In this document: one piece after another, positions 7,892 to 17,397 of the stretch
How positions within the stretch are numbered: the stretch's first letter is position 1
Layout of the letters: each line of letters begins with the position of its first letter
DNA from: Paenibacillus sp. J23TS9
Lineage (GTDB): Bacteria; Bacillota; Bacilli; Paenibacillales; Paenibacillaceae
DNA: 64,000 nt
Assembly (NCBI RefSeq): GCF_018403225.1
Contig: NZ_BOSG01000001.1
Coordinates: 2,790,001 to 2,854,000, forward strand
Direction: 5' to 3'
Translations under genes and position numbers: made by a program
Notes under the pieces: generated by a model
Database searches by the model: none
Told to the model about the DNA's origin: nothing
What the model saw: only the letters and a program-made list of their open reading frames with translations

Positions 7892-9286
7892 TTACTCTGC
7901 CGAGTCTTTCAGCTCCTTGCTGACTTCCGAGTACATCTTGTACATCTTGTCACTGTACTGATCCAGAGTCATCTGCTTGTTCATCAAGGAAGAGATCGTT
8001 TTATAAACTTCATCCTTCGGACTGTATCTGCTGCCTTTGGCTACCGTCTTGAAGGTCCCGTTAACAAGTTCCATACCGTTGTCTACGGCTTTATATACGT
8101 TATACGTCGTTTCTGAAATGAATGGCTTCGCCAGATCCGCTGCGTCCTTGACGGCCATAACAGCCTTGGACTTCTCCGCATTCAGCTTGATGCTCTTGTC
8201 GGTATAAATATATTTCAAGAATTCAGCGGCAAGCTCAGGATTTTTCGCTTTGGCCGGAATGACGATTTGCTCAATTTGGCTCATGGCTTTCACGCTGCTT
8301 CCTGAATTAAACGAAGGAATACCGAGGAAGCCGAACTGGAAGCCTTCCTCACGCGGTGCGTCCTTCATTTCATCCTCAAACCAGGTTCCGTTTGGTATGA
8401 ACATGGCCTTGCCTTGCATAAATGAGGTCTGCGCCTGGGTATGGTTCAAAGCGACCGTACCTTTCATCAGACCATTGTCTTCATTTGCGAACTTCTGGAT
8501 ATTGCCCCATACCTGTTTGAAAACATCACTTTTCCAAAACTCAGGATCATAGTCGAAAAATTGATCCAGCGCTTTTTGTCCACCCAAATCATAAATGGAA
8601 GGAATAATGACTTCGTCCAGGTATCCAGGATAGAGACCTTGGTAGGTGAATAATGCTCTGCCGTTATCCTTGGCCGTGGCATTCATGGCAAACAGCTCGT
8701 CCCAGGTTTTTGGCGTCTGGATGCTCTTTTGGTCAAAGAGAGTTTTGTTATACCACAGTCCGAGTACCCCGAAGTTGAAAGGTGCCAGATAAATTTTACC
8801 GTCACCGTACGGTGCCATGGAACGGGACTCCAAAACACCCGGGAGCATCTTATCCTTCAGGGCGCCACTGCCTTCATCGGTATTGAAAATGTCGCTGAGA
8901 TCCGTCAGCGCTTTATCTTTAATAAGTCCGTCCAGAATCGGAAGATTGTCCCCACCTGCTATGTACATCAAATCCGGCGGGTTGCCCGCTACGATTTTAG
9001 GCCGCACGAGCTCAGCAATTTTGGGACTGGCCGTAATATTGATTTTGGTGTCCGGATGATCCTTCATGAATTCATCCGAGATCTGATCCCAGTACTCCCG
9101 TCCATATCCGCCCTGGAATACCGCGATATTCAGTTCACCGTTTGCAACCTTTTTGGAGCCTCCATCACTTGTTCCTGCAGTATCCGAACTGCCCGAATCC
9201 GAGCTGCTGCTGTTGCCGCATCCGGCAAGCAGGGATACACTCAAAGCGCAAGCGCTTACAGCCGATAGAATCTTATGCCATTTCAT
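7892..9286 (-). CDS. sugar ABC transporter substrate-binding lipoprotein
   Basis: A 464-residue extracellular solute-binding protein (family 1). It opens with a lipoprotein signal whose lipobox is L-A-G-C with Cys23, followed by a Ser/Gly-rich linker to about residue 45. The body shows the family pattern: a W-x-x-x-x-x-x-F-x-x-x-H-P-x-x-x-I segment near residue 65, N-P-P-D-L-M-Y-I-A near 103, and Y-N-K-T-L-F-D near 178. The ATG is seven bases after GGGGAGG. It is first in the operon, behind a strong promoter (9314-9341), and a stem-loop separates it from the permeases, which suits its need for higher expression. Substrate is inferred as a galactoside from the GH35 gene downstream. Confidence 0.93.
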   Translation of the reverse strand: MKWHKILSAVSACALSVSLLAGCGNSSSSDSGSSDTAGTSDGGSKKVANGELNIAVFQGGYGREYWDQISDEFMKDHPDTKINITASPKIAELVRPKIVAGNPPDLMYIAGGDNLPILDGLIKDKALTDLSDIFNTDEGSGALKDKMLPGVLESRSMAPYGDGKIYLAPFNFGVLGLWYNKTLFDQKSIQTPKTWDELFAMNATAKDNGRALFTYQGLYPGYLDEVIIPSIYDLGGQKALDQFFDYDPEFWKSDVFKQVWGNIQKFANEDNGLMKGTVALNHTQAQTSFMQGKAMFIPNGTWFEDEMKDAPREEGFQFGFLGIPSFNSGSSVKAMSQIEQIVIPAKAKNPELAAEFLKYIYTDKSIKLNAEKSKAVMAVKDAADLAKPFISETTYNVYKAVDNGMELVNGTFKTVAKGSRYSPKDEVYKTISSLMNKQMTLDQYSDKMYKMYSEVSKELKDSAE

Positions 9287-9313
9287 TTCATGACCTCCCC
9301 TATATTTGTTGTC

Positions 9314-9341
9314 ATTATACCTCTGCTGAAGGCGCTGCCAA
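9314..9341 (-). promoter_or_regulatory. sigma-A promoter of the binding-protein/GH35 operon
   Basis: On the minus strand TTGGCA (9336-9341) and TATAAT (9314-9319) are 16 bases apart, about 28 bases before the start codon at 9286. Confidence 0.7.
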
Positions 9342-9385
9342 ATGGATAAACCCGATGAATGTCATGGACGATTTTATGCGGTTAG

Positions 9386-9399
9386 CGAAAGCGTTTGCA
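9386..9399. promoter_or_regulatory. candidate cre (CcpA) site
   Basis: CGAAAGCGTTTGCA matches the cre form TGAAAGCGNTTNCA at all but the first base. It lies about 45 bases upstream of the -35 element of the operon promoter. Position and match suggest catabolite control; binding is inferred. Confidence 0.5.
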
Positions 9400-9450
9400 G
9401 CTGAAATGGACAATCTTATGTTCCCTGCTTAAAATTATGCAGTTTTCTGT

Positions 9451-11040
9451 TTATTTCTGTTTCAAAGCTGGAGTTTCTTGCGACTTGACCAGTTTTGGAG
9501 GTACGCCGTAATGCTTTTTGAACAGACGGTTGAAATAAAAGGGATCATGAATGCCCACTTCTGCGGCAACCTCCTTAACCAGTAACTGTCCGGAAGACAG
9601 CATCTCGTATGCTTTGGCCATACGCAGCTCATTGAGGAAGGTCATCATACTTTTGCCGGTATCCGTCTTGAAAATCTGGCATAGATAGGTTTCCGACAGA
9701 TTGACATGCAGAGCCACATCATGGATCGTTACTGCTCTCGGATAATTTTCTTCCAGGTAGACAAGCGCCTTGCGGACTTCCGGCCGGGTAGCCCGTACGC
9801 CTGCCCCACTTCCCGCATGCTCCAGCACGTCATATGCCAGCTCCTCCACAATCATCATCATTTCCGTATCCGTTCCGGCTCCGGTAATACGCTCCAGCCA
9901 GAGCGAATGATCGAAACTGCGCTGCTGCTCCAGTCCCAGCTTGCGGCTCAAGGTCCACATCCCCTCGCAAACGACCCGTTTGACGATCCGCGGATACAGC
10001 TGTCGCTTCGCGCCTTCCTGAATGATCTGCAGAGCTCTGTTCTCCCAGCTCAAGATAAATCCGTGCTGGCCTTTGCGAATTTCCTCCATCCAATCCGCCT
10101 CCAGCTGCTGGTAGCTTGGATCCTCATCTGCTGCTTCAACATGGCAGGACAGACATACAGGGCCCGCAGATTTATAGAAGAGCAGCATCTGGGCTTCCCG
10201 GATCAAACGGATTTCCTCCACCAGCTCTTTCCCTGATAAAGCCGCATTCCCGTAAATTATATCTACTTTCAAACTGTAGTACATGGCAGCAAGACTGCTG
10301 ATTCTTCCGGCCATCTCTGCAGGCTCCGTCATTTCTGACGCTTCCGGGTAAGCTGCTGCAAACATAAATCTTTGATCTTCTTCTGCCACGGTACACTGCC
10401 AGGCACTTCCCGGGTAAACATCGCTCCACAGCTGGCTGAGCGAATGCTTCAGAGAAAGTGATTCCCTCTTCTCCCCCACGGTATCCACCTGCACGCCAAA
10501 GATATGCACCAAGTGATCCGGAGGAAATAATTCCTGATCAGCCTCCGGACTTAGCTCACCTGAGCCTTCCTCGGAAGATATAAGGGAAGTCAGAATATCT
10601 TGAATGTGATCCGTTTTCTCAGACTGTACCGATTCGGCAAGTAATTCAGGCTTCTTCTTCTTCGTATCAAGCTTTAGAGCGATTTCATTCAGGATCTGCA
10701 TGAAATTTTCGCTTTTCAATGTTAGCTTCAGCATATAATCATGCGCTCCGTATTTCAGTGCCTCACGCACCAGTTCAAAATCATTAAAGTTACTGAGGAC
10801 TAGTATCTCCCCGTCAAAGCCGGATGCCATTAGCTGCTTGATCAGCTCGATTCCGTCCATTTCCGGCATTTTAATGTCCGTGATCACAATATCTGCAGGC
10901 TGTTCCTGCATCATTTTAAGCGCCGATGTGCCATTTGACGCTGAGCCTGAGTAGACAAACTTGCTGCCTTCCCACTGAATCAGCGTTTTAACCGCATGTC
11001 GCACAATCATTTCATCATCAATAATCAGCACTTTATACAT
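9451..11040 (-). CDS. YesN-type response regulator with AraC DNA-binding domain
   Basis: A 529-residue regulator with three parts: an N-terminal receiver (acidic D-D near 8-9, phospho-acceptor Asp55 in I-T-D-I-K-M-P, conserved Lys105), a long central region of about 290 residues without recognised motif, and a C-terminal AraC double helix-turn-helix (about residues 425-520, with I-H-D-V-A-L-H-V-N-L-S and V-G-I-H-D-P-F-Y-F-N-R-L-F-K-K). Its start overlaps the end of the sensor gene by eight bases. The pair precedes the binding-protein/permease operon on the same strand, the usual position for YesMN-like systems that sense a sugar and activate the adjacent importer. Confidence 0.93.
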   Translation of the reverse strand: MYKVLIIDDEMIVRHAVKTLIQWEGSKFVYSGSASNGTSALKMMQEQPADIVITDIKMPEMDGIELIKQLMASGFDGEILVLSNFNDFELVREALKYGAHDYMLKLTLKSENFMQILNEIALKLDTKKKKPELLAESVQSEKTDHIQDILTSLISSEEGSGELSPEADQELFPPDHLVHIFGVQVDTVGEKRESLSLKHSLSQLWSDVYPGSAWQCTVAEEDQRFMFAAAYPEASEMTEPAEMAGRISSLAAMYYSLKVDIIYGNAALSGKELVEEIRLIREAQMLLFYKSAGPVCLSCHVEAADEDPSYQQLEADWMEEIRKGQHGFILSWENRALQIIQEGAKRQLYPRIVKRVVCEGMWTLSRKLGLEQQRSFDHSLWLERITGAGTDTEMMMIVEELAYDVLEHAGSGAGVRATRPEVRKALVYLEENYPRAVTIHDVALHVNLSETYLCQIFKTDTGKSMMTFLNELRMAKAYEMLSSGQLLVKEVAAEVGIHDPFYFNRLFKKHYGVPPKLVKSQETPALKQK

Positions 11041-12859
11041 ATCGCTCTAAATCCTCCTCGCTTGTATAGACCGGAAGTGTAATGACCGTCTCGGTACCCT
11101 CACCGACAACACTGGATGTGACTAGACCAAAGACTGCGCCGAAATGCAGCTTGATTCTCTCATCCACATTGGCAATCCCGAGGCCTGACAGCTTGGAATG
11201 GGATTCGCGCTTTTCTTTGACATGTTCCATATCAAAGCCCTTTCCATTATCGGTTATGCGGATGGTCAGCACATGGTTTTGCCGGGTTGCCTTCACCCAA
11301 ATGCCGACCCTTCTTTCATCATCACCGACTCCGTGAAGAATGGAATTCTCTACAATCGGCTGTAAAATAAATTTTGGAACCAAATTAACGGCCATCTCTT
11401 CATCCACTTCCGTATTCAGCACAAAAGAATCACCATAACGTATACGCTGTATGTTGGCATAATGAATCAAATTCTCAATCTCCGTTTGTAATGGAATGAA
11501 CTCATCCTTCACCATGATCGTGCTGCGCAGCAGCTCTGACAATGATTCGATGCCATTCGTAACCGACTCGTTCCCTCCCAGCATGGCGCTCCATTTCAGG
11601 GAATTCAGGGTATTAAAGAGAAAATGCGGATTGATCTGGGCCTGGAGCATCTTCAACTCCGCATCACGCTTCGCCTGCTGCTCCGACTGCACCTGTCCGA
11701 TCAGCTGCTTGAGCTGCTCCACCATCCCGTCGATCGTTTCCGTCAATTTATCCATTTCATCCGGATACGCGGAACGGGTGCTCGTCGTTGCCTCAAGCCG
11801 CCCCATCCGGACCTGCTTGGCATACAGCAGAAGCGAGCGCATGGGATTACTGATCGTAAAATAAATCCACATCGAAATCATACCGGACAGTAGAAGAATC
11901 ACCAGGCAAATGTACACGATATTTCTCCGCATGTCTGACAGCTCCGAGACAATGAATTTTTGCGGAATCATCCCGACAAAAAACCAATTTGCCGAACGGA
12001 TATACGAGCTCGCCACAAGAAACTGGTGCTTGCCCACATCCGTATGGAAAGCGGTCAGATTTCCCTCACGGTTAAACTGTCTATCAATGGGACTGAATAC
12101 TTCCTTGTCCGCAAAATGGCCTCCTTTCGGAATGTCATCCGACAAGGACGATATCACCATTCCATTTGCATCGGATATGTAAATGCTGCTGCCCGATCCG
12201 AGGTTCACAAATTTATAAATATTGCGTGAAAATACCTTTTCATCGATAAAGATAATCAGATAGCCCAGCTGCTTGTTCAGCTTATCCTCGGCATATATTC
12301 TGCGGCTGAGGGCAATCGTATTGGTCCCGCGGCTGGAACGGAGGTACGTCCAGTAAGCGTTTCCAAAGGACTGCTTCGTCTCTTCCAGCATCGATTGAAT
12401 TTGTTTCGCCGGGTACAGCTCAAAGCCAAGGTCAAAAAATGACTCCCCGCTGTTGGTCAGAATCATCACATTACTGATATTGCCAAGTTGAAATATTTGC
12501 TGTCCCATTTCATCCCCGATTTGGGTTTGCAGCTGGTTTTTCTCGTAATCGCTCATGGCGTCAAACTGCGGCAGCCCATTTTGGATAAAATGGTTGATGA
12601 TAATGTTCTCGCTCAAGGTTTCATACTGCTCAAGCTCACGCGTTGCATTCTGAGACAGCTCATCCAGAATCTGCATGGAGTAGGCACTGATTTTATTCGT
12701 AATCGAGTTTTCGTATTTCATATTCGAGTACACGCTCACGAATACAACCGGAAGAAGCGAGGTGATGATGAAGGCTGCCAGCAGCCTGTTCTTGATTGAC
12801 AGCCGCCGCAGCACGAAAGATTTGCTTTTGATCAGGGAATATAGTGAATTCATACGCAT
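11033..12859 (-). CDS. YesM-type sensor histidine kinase
   Basis: A 608-residue membrane kinase of the LytS/YesM class. It has an N-terminal membrane segment (about 25-45), an extracellular sensing domain to about 290, a second membrane segment (about 295-315), a HAMP linker (S-N-P-M-R-S-L-L), then the His_kinase domain with the phospho-acceptor in Q-I-N-P-H-F-L-F-N-T-L-N and a HATPase domain with D-N-G-K-G-F. The best start is the ATG at 12859 with AAAGGTG six bases ahead; nine in-frame codons upstream lack a site. The gene overlaps the response-regulator gene, so the two are made together. The ligand is inferred to be an extracellular sugar. Confidence 0.93.
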   Translation of the reverse strand: MRMNSLYSLIKSKSFVLRRLSIKNRLLAAFIITSLLPVVFVSVYSNMKYENSITNKISAYSMQILDELSQNATRELEQYETLSENIIINHFIQNGLPQFDAMSDYEKNQLQTQIGDEMGQQIFQLGNISNVMILTNSGESFFDLGFELYPAKQIQSMLEETKQSFGNAYWTYLRSSRGTNTIALSRRIYAEDKLNKQLGYLIIFIDEKVFSRNIYKFVNLGSGSSIYISDANGMVISSLSDDIPKGGHFADKEVFSPIDRQFNREGNLTAFHTDVGKHQFLVASSYIRSANWFFVGMIPQKFIVSELSDMRRNIVYICLVILLLSGMISMWIYFTISNPMRSLLLYAKQVRMGRLEATTSTRSAYPDEMDKLTETIDGMVEQLKQLIGQVQSEQQAKRDAELKMLQAQINPHFLFNTLNSLKWSAMLGGNESVTNGIESLSELLRSTIMVKDEFIPLQTEIENLIHYANIQRIRYGDSFVLNTEVDEEMAVNLVPKFILQPIVENSILHGVGDDERRVGIWVKATRQNHVLTIRITDNGKGFDMEHVKEKRESHSKLSGLGIANVDERIKLHFGAVFGLVTSSVVGEGTETVITLPVYTSEEDLERYV

Positions 12860-12926
12860 CCTTATCACCTTTATGCATAATGTCATTGATCCGGGCGATG
12901 GCAGCTGAAGTCCCGGTAGTAACTAT

Positions 12927-12956
12927 ACAATACCTGCGCATGTCGAAATCAGTCAA
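12927..12956 (-). promoter_or_regulatory. possible promoter of the two-component genes
   Basis: On the minus strand TTGACT (12951-12956) and TATTGT (12927-12932) are 18 bases apart, about 65 bases before the kinase start. The -10 match is only fair. Confidence 0.4.
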
Positions 12957-13039
12957 CGGGGACCGGAATAATGATCTGCGCCCGGAGGTTTGGAAGTTCA
13001 TGTCAAAACAACAGAAAGTTTCCGAATAAAACAGAGAAA

Positions 13040-13074
13040 AACCGCAGTGGAAGACATGCCTTCCAGCAGCGGTT
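13040..13074 (-). terminator. terminator of the alpha-mannosidase gene
   Basis: AACCGC (13040-13045) pairs with GCGGTT (13069-13074), with an inner GGAAG/CTTCC stem. On the minus strand a TTTCTCTGTTTT tract follows. Confidence 0.75.
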
Positions 13075-13105
13075 CAACGGCTGTATATGATCATTCAAAA
13101 GCATT

Positions 13106-15922
13106 TCAATCCGGTAAATGAAGACTAAACGTTACAATTTCAGCTGGTCTTACAGCAACCCCGTTCAAAACGGTCATATCCAGCGCATTCTCTAAAATAT
13201 TGCTGTGCCTCGCTTCTTTGATCTCAAAAGCTGGCTGCGCAGACAGTGAACGTTCAGAATGGGCAGCGTTATACCAGCGAGCAATGATGCTGCCAGTATC
13301 CTTGGACATTTTAAGAGCAGAGAAGAAAAGATCTTTTCCCGTCCAAGAAAGAAAGGAGTGAATGAGCGGGATGCTGCCCGTGTGAACATCTGCCTGCTTC
13401 ACTGTCCATGGCACCTGGAACTGCCGGGCTTGGATCATCGATCCGGTTTCTCCCATGTGAATTGACCCCTGTTCCGCAGCTGCCGGGTCAAAAGGAATAA
13501 TCTCAAGCCGAGTGGTATGCTTCCCATGACATTGTGCTCCAGGCGTTGGAAAGTATCCCCAGTCTCCCATTTCGCCCACGGCCCTTAATAGCGTCACTGC
13601 AATGACTGCCGCATCTTCCTGGATAATCTCGTATTCAGGGAGCCCCTGGTTGGCAATCGTCAGACCTTGTCTTTCATCGCGAATCGAGACAAAAGCCTGC
13701 TGATGTTGGCAGTTGCTCGGGTTCAACCATTCTGCTGCGGGCTTATTGTTTCGTTCCGCCGTTTCAAATATGGAATCCGCCTTATGGCTCTGAGAAGAGA
13801 TTCCCGACTCAAAAAGAATACGCAATCTATGATCATCCGCTTCATTGTGGAACGTCGTTTTCACCTGAAGCCCTCTTCCACTGCGCTCCAGAGTAATCCG
13901 GGTATGAACATGAAGATCCATGAGTGAGGAAGAGCGGGACGCTTTTCTGCCAGTAAACCAAATCAGCTCTTTCTGTTCTCGGCTGAGGTTGTCGTCAGCA
14001 GACTTCGGAATGCGCATCGTATGCATAATGTCAAAGGAAGCCCGGAATGCCTCATCTTCGGCAAGAGTAATACTCGCGATACTGTTTCGTGTTGTTACAG
14101 GTACATCCCCATCCGGCTGTTTGTACATGTACTCGTTGCCAATGTCACCTGAATCCTCATAGATACACAGATTTCTAAAAATTCGGCCTGTACCTTTATC
14201 CTGCAGAGTTACGGAGCCATTAGCCTCAATCGTTACCGCCAGAAATTCATTTTCCATACTTCGTTTTCCGGTCACAAGGGAAGACTGCTGCTTCTGGATC
14301 AGCTTATTCGTGGAGGATCCTCCTGAGACATCGACACCACTCTCCTGACTGCTGTTCTCCTGCTTCCCTTGAATAAGTGCATAAACTTTATAGCCCAGTG
14401 CCGGTACATCCTCTGCTTCGAAGCGAACTTGGATGCGTCTTGTGAAAAATGGCTGGCGGAAACGGTCCTCCGGCAGATCATAGCCAAATCCAACACCCTG
14501 ATCCTCCCAGCTGAACGGTATTTCGCTTCCCCCCGGATCGAGAAGAACCAGATGCTCAAGCGGCAGCAAACGCAGCTTTTTTTTCATATCCGCAAAGCCC
14601 ATACCGCTCCCAAAACAGATCCGTTCCAGCTCCAGCTCCACTGTAATCACGCCGGAACGCTTCCAACCCGTCGTGTTAAATACTGCGAGTGGATATCCAT
14701 TTTCACCTTCCCGAAGAAAATCAGCAAACGAACGGGTATCGATGTCATCGGTTATTGCGGCCACGCTGTCCTCCACGATAGCTTCACCCACATGCCTGCT
14801 CTTGGCAAAACGGGTGACCATTTCATCATGCACCTCATCCACACTGCACCCGCAGATGCTGTCATGCGGATGGTTTTGCATCAGTGTTTTCCAGGCATAC
14901 TCGAACAGATGATGCGGATATGGCGCTTTGCCTGTCAAATGGGCAAATACAGCAAGCGGCTCAGCTGCTTGTTCCAGCAAGGCCTGCCCTTGGCTGTTAA
15001 GCTGCTTCAGATAAATCCGGGAGGACGCGGTATTGACCAGTGTGGACCAGCCGTCCGTATGCTGGCTGCGAAGCTCTCCGCGCACGGTAGACAGATGATC
15101 CGGCACGCTCGCAGCCGCTGCTTCGATATAATCCGTGAAATTGGAATGGACAAAACGATGCTCTGGTAACAGTCTTTGCGCCACCTTGATCGCTTCAGAT
15201 ATATTCTGCTGTACCGGCTGATGGTCGCATCCGTTCATCATCAATACATGCGGCGTTGATGCATACGTATCCACTTCCTTCAGTTTCCGTTCCCAATATT
15301 TCTGCGCTTGCTTGGGATCCACCGGAATCTCATTGCCGTTGCTGTACCAGTTGGCAAAAAGAATGCCCAGCACATGCGACCCGTCAGGAGCCTCCCAGAT
15401 CATTTCGGAATATGGAGACTCATAGGCTGCCGACTCGCTCACCTCATTGTTGAAGCCGGTCGGCTTCACCCCGCGGCCGAACACCGCATTGCCAATACCA
15501 GCCTGCCGGAGCAGCTGTGGCGCCTGCCCCATATTCCCGAAGGAATCGGGAAAATATCCGGTCTTGCTCACCGCACCGAACCGCTCCGCATCCTGATGTC
15601 CATAAAGCAAGTTGCGGACGTTGGCTTCGCTGCTGGTCAAAAATTCATCCTGCAAAATGTACCAAGGACCGATATGGATACGCCCTTCACGGACGTATTC
15701 TTCCAGCAACGGCCGCTTTTCCGGACGAATTTGCAAGTAGTCATCCAGCATGATCGTCTGGCCGTCGAGATGGAAGCTTTTGAAATCCGGATCATCATGA
15801 AGCGTTGTGAGCAAAGTGTCCATCAGCTTGATCAAACGCACATGATGCTTCTCATAAGGCAGATACCATTCCCGGTCCCAGTGTGTGTGTGAAATGATAT
15901 GTACGGTCTTTGATTGTGTCAA
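13106..15922 (-). CDS. GH38 alpha-mannosidase
   Basis: A glycoside hydrolase family 38 enzyme of about 938 residues, which removes alpha-linked mannose. Zinc-site and catalytic motifs are clear: H-T-H-W-D-R-E-W near residue 13, P-D-S-F-G-N-M-G-Q near 128 (nucleophile Asp), and N-H-P-H-D-S-I-C-G-C-S-V near 350. A TTG at 15922 has GGGGAG seven bases ahead and is preferred; an ATG five codons earlier (15937) is the alternative but has only a weak site. There is no signal peptide, so the enzyme is cytoplasmic. It resembles mannosylglycerate hydrolase-type and fungal-like GH38 enzymes in length. It stands between the large transporter operon and the YesMN pair and ends at a good terminator; either importer could deliver its substrate. 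Confidence 0.92.
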   Translation of the reverse strand: MTQSKTVHIISHTHWDREWYLPYEKHHVRLIKLMDTLLTTLHDDPDFKSFHLDGQTIMLDDYLQIRPEKRPLLEEYVREGRIHIGPWYILQDEFLTSSEANVRNLLYGHQDAERFGAVSKTGYFPDSFGNMGQAPQLLRQAGIGNAVFGRGVKPTGFNNEVSESAAYESPYSEMIWEAPDGSHVLGILFANWYSNGNEIPVDPKQAQKYWERKLKEVDTYASTPHVLMMNGCDHQPVQQNISEAIKVAQRLLPEHRFVHSNFTDYIEAAAASVPDHLSTVRGELRSQHTDGWSTLVNTASSRIYLKQLNSQGQALLEQAAEPLAVFAHLTGKAPYPHHLFEYAWKTLMQNHPHDSICGCSVDEVHDEMVTRFAKSRHVGEAIVEDSVAAITDDIDTRSFADFLREGENGYPLAVFNTTGWKRSGVITVELELERICFGSGMGFADMKKKLRLLPLEHLVLLDPGGSEIPFSWEDQGVGFGYDLPEDRFRQPFFTRRIQVRFEAEDVPALGYKVYALIQGKQENSSQESGVDVSGGSSTNKLIQKQQSSLVTGKRSMENEFLAVTIEANGSVTLQDKGTGRIFRNLCIYEDSGDIGNEYMYKQPDGDVPVTTRNSIASITLAEDEAFRASFDIMHTMRIPKSADDNLSREQKELIWFTGRKASRSSSLMDLHVHTRITLERSGRGLQVKTTFHNEADDHRLRILFESGISSQSHKADSIFETAERNNKPAAEWLNPSNCQHQQAFVSIRDERQGLTIANQGLPEYEIIQEDAAVIAVTLLRAVGEMGDWGYFPTPGAQCHGKHTTRLEIIPFDPAAAEQGSIHMGETGSMIQARQFQVPWTVKQADVHTGSIPLIHSFLSWTGKDLFFSALKMSKDTGSIIARWYNAAHSERSLSAQPAFEIKEARHSNILENALDMTVLNGVAVRPAEIVTFSLHLPD

Positions 15923-15974
15923 TATTCTGCTCCCCATTCTCGCCAGGTTATTTGTCTAGAGCAGCTGCAAGCAT

Positions 15975-16403
15975 CTACTTGGCGATTTCAAGCCGATTCA
16001 TCACTGCTCGCAAGATCTCGGCAATGCCCTTGATGTTTCCTTTAATTTCACCAAGAGCACTCTTCCCAAGAAGTGCAGCCGCCAGTGTTTTTACCTGTTG
16101 CATTCCATCCGGTTACAAGCATTCCAGGCATCCATTCCTCAGCTTTCAGCTCTTTGGCCTGCCGGTAGGATTGCTCCAGCAAATCCAGTGCCGCCTCCGG
16201 CATATTCAAGGACGAAGGCCAGACCGTAAACCCTTTACCCTGCAGATGCCCAACGGACGGATATTGATCCAGCTTGTCATTATTCCAGTCACATAAAATA
16301 ATTTCCCGGGGAATGTGATCACTCTTTGTAAATTCCCAATGTCATCATGATCACTGAACCGCATATGAATGCCGCATAAAGTTTCTATTGTCCTATCCCC
16401 CAT
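15975..16403 (-). pseudogene. 3' remnant of a GH20-like glycoside hydrolase gene, frameshifted
   Basis: Reading the minus strand across three frames gives one coherent C-terminal protein end. First D-R-T-I-E-T-L-C-G-I-H-M-R-F-S-D-H-D (from 16403), then after a shift H-W-E-F-T-K-S-D-H-I-P-R-E-I-I-L-C-D-W and onward to M-P-G-M-L-V-T-G-W-N-A-T-G-K, then after an extra A in an A-run L-A-A-A-L-L-G-K-S, ending N-R-L-E-I-A-K and a TAG at 15975-15977. The 'I-I-L-C-D-W-N ... G-K-G-F-T-V-W-P' part resembles the C-terminal half of GH20-like family proteins. The 5' part is missing: the permease gene ends at 16428. It is probably the decayed last gene of the large operon. Family assignment is tentative; the broken state is well supported. 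Confidence 0.7.
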
Positions 16404-16427
16404 GTTATCGGCTCCCGGGCTTCTGCA

Positions 16428-17381
16428 TTATCCGACAATGCCCGTTCGTTCAACGCTTTCCACAAAGTATCTCTGCACAAACAGATACAGAATAATCAGC
16501 GGGGCGGTCAACAGCAGTACCCCTGTGTTGAGCAGCATGGACTGGTATACCAGATCCGGTTCCTTACCAAGTGCCGAGCCCATATCCATCAGCTGCGTGG
16601 AAAGAACCTTGACCTTGCTCAGGAAGAGCGAGACGTAATAGCTGTCATTCCACTGCCAGACGAATGAGAACAGAAGAACGGTCACGATCGCAGGCACTGC
16701 ATTCGGCAGCATAATCCGGTAAAAGGTCTTCAGGACCCCTGCACCATCCACAAATGCCGACTCTTCGATCTCCTTCGGAATCCCCCGGAAAAACTGCCGG
16801 AAAATATAGATGTACAAACCATTTTTCAATCCCATCGCAGTAGCTGAAGAAATGAGAAAAGGCCAGAAGGTGTCAATGAGATTCACGCTGGATTTGCCGG
16901 AAAGCAGCTTCACCAGACCAAATAAATCGAAATACCGGTACGTGAGGTACAAGGGGATCATAATGGTCTGTGGCGGCACCACAATCGTGAAAATCACGAG
17001 ACCGAACAACAGACCGCTCCCCTTAAACTTCAAACGGGCAAATGCATAGGCCGCCAGAGCGCAGGAAGCAAGCTGAATAATCGTCGTCCCCGCCGAAATC
17101 AGAAAAGTATTGAGCAGCGCCGAGAAATAATGGGTGGCCTCCATGGCGATTTTGATATTATCGAGCGTAAAATGCCGCGGAATCCAAAGCACGGTCGGGT
17201 CGTAAATATCGACTTTGCTGCGGAAGGCTACCGACAAGCGCAGAAATAACGGGAACAAAATGATAAAGCAGAACCCGGCAATCAAGATTGTGCGCACAAG
17301 TTTCCACAGCCAAAGCTTGGATTTTTCCAGAGGGTTAAATCGGTACTGGATGATATCCGCGTATGCGGCAGGCGATTTCAT
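16428..17381 (-). CDS. CUT1 sugar ABC transporter permease (MalG-type), second pair
   Basis: A 317-residue permease with six membrane segments and an EAA loop E-I-E-E-S-A-F-V-D-G-A-G near residue 210; it ends in F-V-E-S-V-E-R-T-G-I-V-G, the usual MalG-type tail. The start is the ATG at 17381, preceded by AAGGAGGAG; 40 further in-frame codons upstream overlap the partner gene and have no site. It follows the partner permease stop by 16 bases and is the last intact gene of the eight-gene operon, directly before the GH20-like remnant. Confidence 0.92.
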   Translation of the reverse strand: MKSPAAYADIIQYRFNPLEKSKLWLWKLVRTILIAGFCFIILFPLFLRLSVAFRSKVDIYDPTVLWIPRHFTLDNIKIAMEATHYFSALLNTFLISAGTTIIQLASCALAAYAFARLKFKGSGLLFGLVIFTIVVPPQTIMIPLYLTYRYFDLFGLVKLLSGKSSVNLIDTFWPFLISSATAMGLKNGLYIYIFRQFFRGIPKEIEESAFVDGAGVLKTFYRIMLPNAVPAIVTVLLFSFVWQWNDSYYVSLFLSKVKVLSTQLMDMGSALGKEPDLVYQSMLLNTGVLLLTAPLIILYLFVQRYFVESVERTGIVG

Positions 17382-17397
17382 AGCCTTCTCCTCCTTA

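Noticed and set aside
9247..9260. cre-like CGCAAGCGCTTACA.
   Set aside because: It lies inside the signal-peptide codons of the binding protein and departs from the cre pattern at two places; the site at 9386 is better.
14369..15169. Long open frame (266 codons) on the plus strand inside the alpha-mannosidase gene.
   Set aside because: It lies wholly opposite a clear GH38 gene, has no ribosome site and no recognisable domain; it is a coding shadow.
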